Notes under the pieces: model-generated
Told to the model about the DNA's origin: nothing
The model's input: the letters and a program-made list of their open reading frames with translations, nothing else
Databases searched by the model: none
Translations under genes and position numbers: made by a program
Assembly (NCBI GenBank): GCA_947594675.1
Contig: CANQEF010000084.1
Span: 1 to 5,172 of the forward strand
From: an uncultured Bacilli bacterium
GTDB taxonomy: Bacteria; Bacillota_I; Bacilli_A; RF39; UBA660
Direction of reading: 5' to 3'
DNA length: 5,172 nucleotides
Shown: piece after piece, positions 4,266-5,172 of the stretch
How positions within the stretch are numbered: the first letter of the stretch is position 1
Layout of the letters: every line of letters begins with the position of its first letter

Positions 4266-5172
4266 ATGAGTAAAAGAAGTAAAAAAAAGAAGAAGTGGTC
4301 TTTAAAGCGTAAGATAATTACTATTATTTGTACTATCATAGTTTTTGGTAGTGGATGTTTTTTAATGCTTTTTTATGGACCTTGGGATGGATTTAGAAAT
4401 TTTTGGATTACTAGTGCTATGACAACTTTAAGTCATCAATATTTGGCTACGTGGTTTTATAGTGATGAGCAAATTCAAAAAGTTTTGGCTAGTAATAGTA
4501 TTTTAGAGGTTGATGAAATTAGTGATCCTAATCAAATTAAATTTAGAAAGTATACTACTACGATATATCGTAATGAGTATGAAAAGGAAATTTTGATGCA
4601 TGATAAAGATGCTTTGTATAAGCTTATTGATATTAAAGGTGATACTTATCAAGGCTTTTTAGTTGCAATTTATGATCCTTCAAAAGTTAAGATTGCGACA
4701 ACTGCATATTTGAATTCAAGGGGAGAAGATATTTTGACTGTTGCTAAAAGAGAAAAGGCTGTTATTGCAATGAATGCAGGGGGATTTTATGATCCTGATT
4801 GGAATTCAAATGGAGCTATTCCGCATGGAACAGTGATTAAAGATGGCAAGGTTGTCAGTGACTTTATGGATGCAAATATGGGTGGAGGATTTATAGGATT
4901 TACAAATGATAATAAATTAGTTTTAGGAAGAATGAGCAAGAATGAGGCCTTAAATATGGGTTATAGAGATGCCATTGAATTTGGTCCATATTTGATTGTT
5001 AATGGTAAAAGGTCATTTATTAAAGGTAATGGTGGCTGGGGAATTGCTCCTCGGAGTGCTATAGGGCAAAGACAAGATGGAATTGTTTTATTTTTAGTGA
5101 TTAATGGTCGTTTGGCTACTAGTTTAGGTGCTGATATGATTGACTTAACGGATATCATGGAGAAGTATGGTG
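4266..5172 (+). CDS. Membrane-anchored phosphodiester glycosidase, NAGPA-like domain (3' partial)
   Basis: The frame from ATG 4266 stays open to the right edge, showing 302 residues. A very basic N-terminus (MSKRSKKKKKWSLKRK) precedes one membrane helix at about 17-37, which indicates a type II signal anchor with the catalytic part outside. Residues 50-120 are a linker or N-terminal subdomain. From about 125 the sequence follows the PF09992 (NAGPA, phosphodiester glycosidase) pattern: YQGFLVAIYDPSKVKIA (128-144), AMNAGGFYD (168-176), GAIPHGTVIKDGKVV (183-197), the glycine-rich MGGGFIGF (205-212), GPYLIVNGK (240-248), APRSAIGQ (261-268) and LVINGRLATSLGADM (277-291). The usual C-terminal DGGG/S-type active-site segment falls just beyond the edge; a full protein of roughly 330-350 residues is expected. 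Members remove or process phosphodiester-linked sugars; bacterial versions are often annotated as exopolysaccharide biosynthesis proteins. The substrate here is unknown, perhaps a phosphosugar-containing wall polymer or capsule. It is coupled to the small membrane protein upstream. Confidence 0.9.
   Translation, partial: MSKRSKKKKKWSLKRKIITIICTIIVFGSGCFLMLFYGPWDGFRNFWITSAMTTLSHQYLATWFYSDEQIQKVLASNSILEVDEISDPNQIKFRKYTTTIYRNEYEKEILMHDKDALYKLIDIKGDTYQGFLVAIYDPSKVKIATTAYLNSRGEDILTVAKREKAVIAMNAGGFYDPDWNSNGAIPHGTVIKDGKVVSDFMDANMGGGFIGFTNDNKLVLGRMSKNEALNMGYRDAIEFGPYLIVNGKRSFIKGNGGWGIAPRSAIGQRQDGIVLFLVINGRLATSLGADMIDLTDIMEKYG

Noticed and set aside
4961..5158. Minus-strand frame of 65 codons
   Set aside because: It sits inside the phosphodiester glycosidase, whose conserved NGK, PRSAIGQ and INGR motifs are read on the plus strand at these positions.
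1..5172. CRISPR array, tRNA/rRNA, insertion sequence or phage module
   Set aside because: No regularly spaced repeats, no tRNA cloverleaf-like or rRNA-like segment, no transposase, integrase or terminal inverted repeats were seen on either strand.

Overview
The window is a very AT-rich stretch of bacterial DNA with all recognisable genes on the + strand. The low GC, the AGGTGAT / GGAGGT / GAGGAG ribosome binding sites, the extended -10 promoters and the mix of CPS-type glycosyltransferases with a type IV-like prepilin suggest a low-GC Bacillota or related Bacilli/Mycoplasmatota-like lineage, perhaps an uncultured gut one. Species cannot be read from the sequence. TGA acts as a stop and every Trp checked is TGG, so the standard bacterial code (table 11) applies, not the Mycoplasma code.

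Layout: (1) Bases 2-211 hold the C-terminal 69 residues of an unidentified Pro/Gln/Val-rich protein with a 20-residue repeat. A hairpin terminator follows whose stem begins inside its stop codon. (2) A compact promoter leads into a tight four-gene unit at 312-3430: a GT4 glycosyltransferase, an Alg14/Cps14F-like glycosyltransferase subunit, an Alg13/Cps14G-like catalytic subunit fused to a GtrA-type four-helix membrane domain, and a type IV prepilin-like protein. Junctions are 8-nt overlap, 1-nt overlap and 5-nt gap, and a second terminator starts in the pilin stop codon. (3) A 267-bp gap, 3431-3697, carries that terminator, a short palindrome, promoter-like elements and a doubtful 51-codon ORF. 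(4) A second unit starts at 3698: a small single-pass membrane protein ending in an EF-hand-like loop, then, one base after its stop, a membrane-anchored phosphodiester glycosidase (NAGPA-like domain) that runs off the right edge.

How the genes may work together: the first unit looks like lipid-linked glycan assembly. The GT4 enzyme would add one sugar, the split Alg13/Alg14-type enzyme another, and the fused GtrA domain would tie the reaction to the membrane or to polyprenyl-phosphate-sugar handling. The pilin at its end may be a decorated surface protein or a passenger. The second unit encodes an extracytoplasmic glycan-processing enzyme with a coupled membrane partner. The shared cell-envelope glycan theme is inference from domain content and gene order. 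The most unusual items are the Alg13-GtrA fusion, the pilin within a glycosyltransferase operon, and the near-identical compact promoter-SD-start cassettes.
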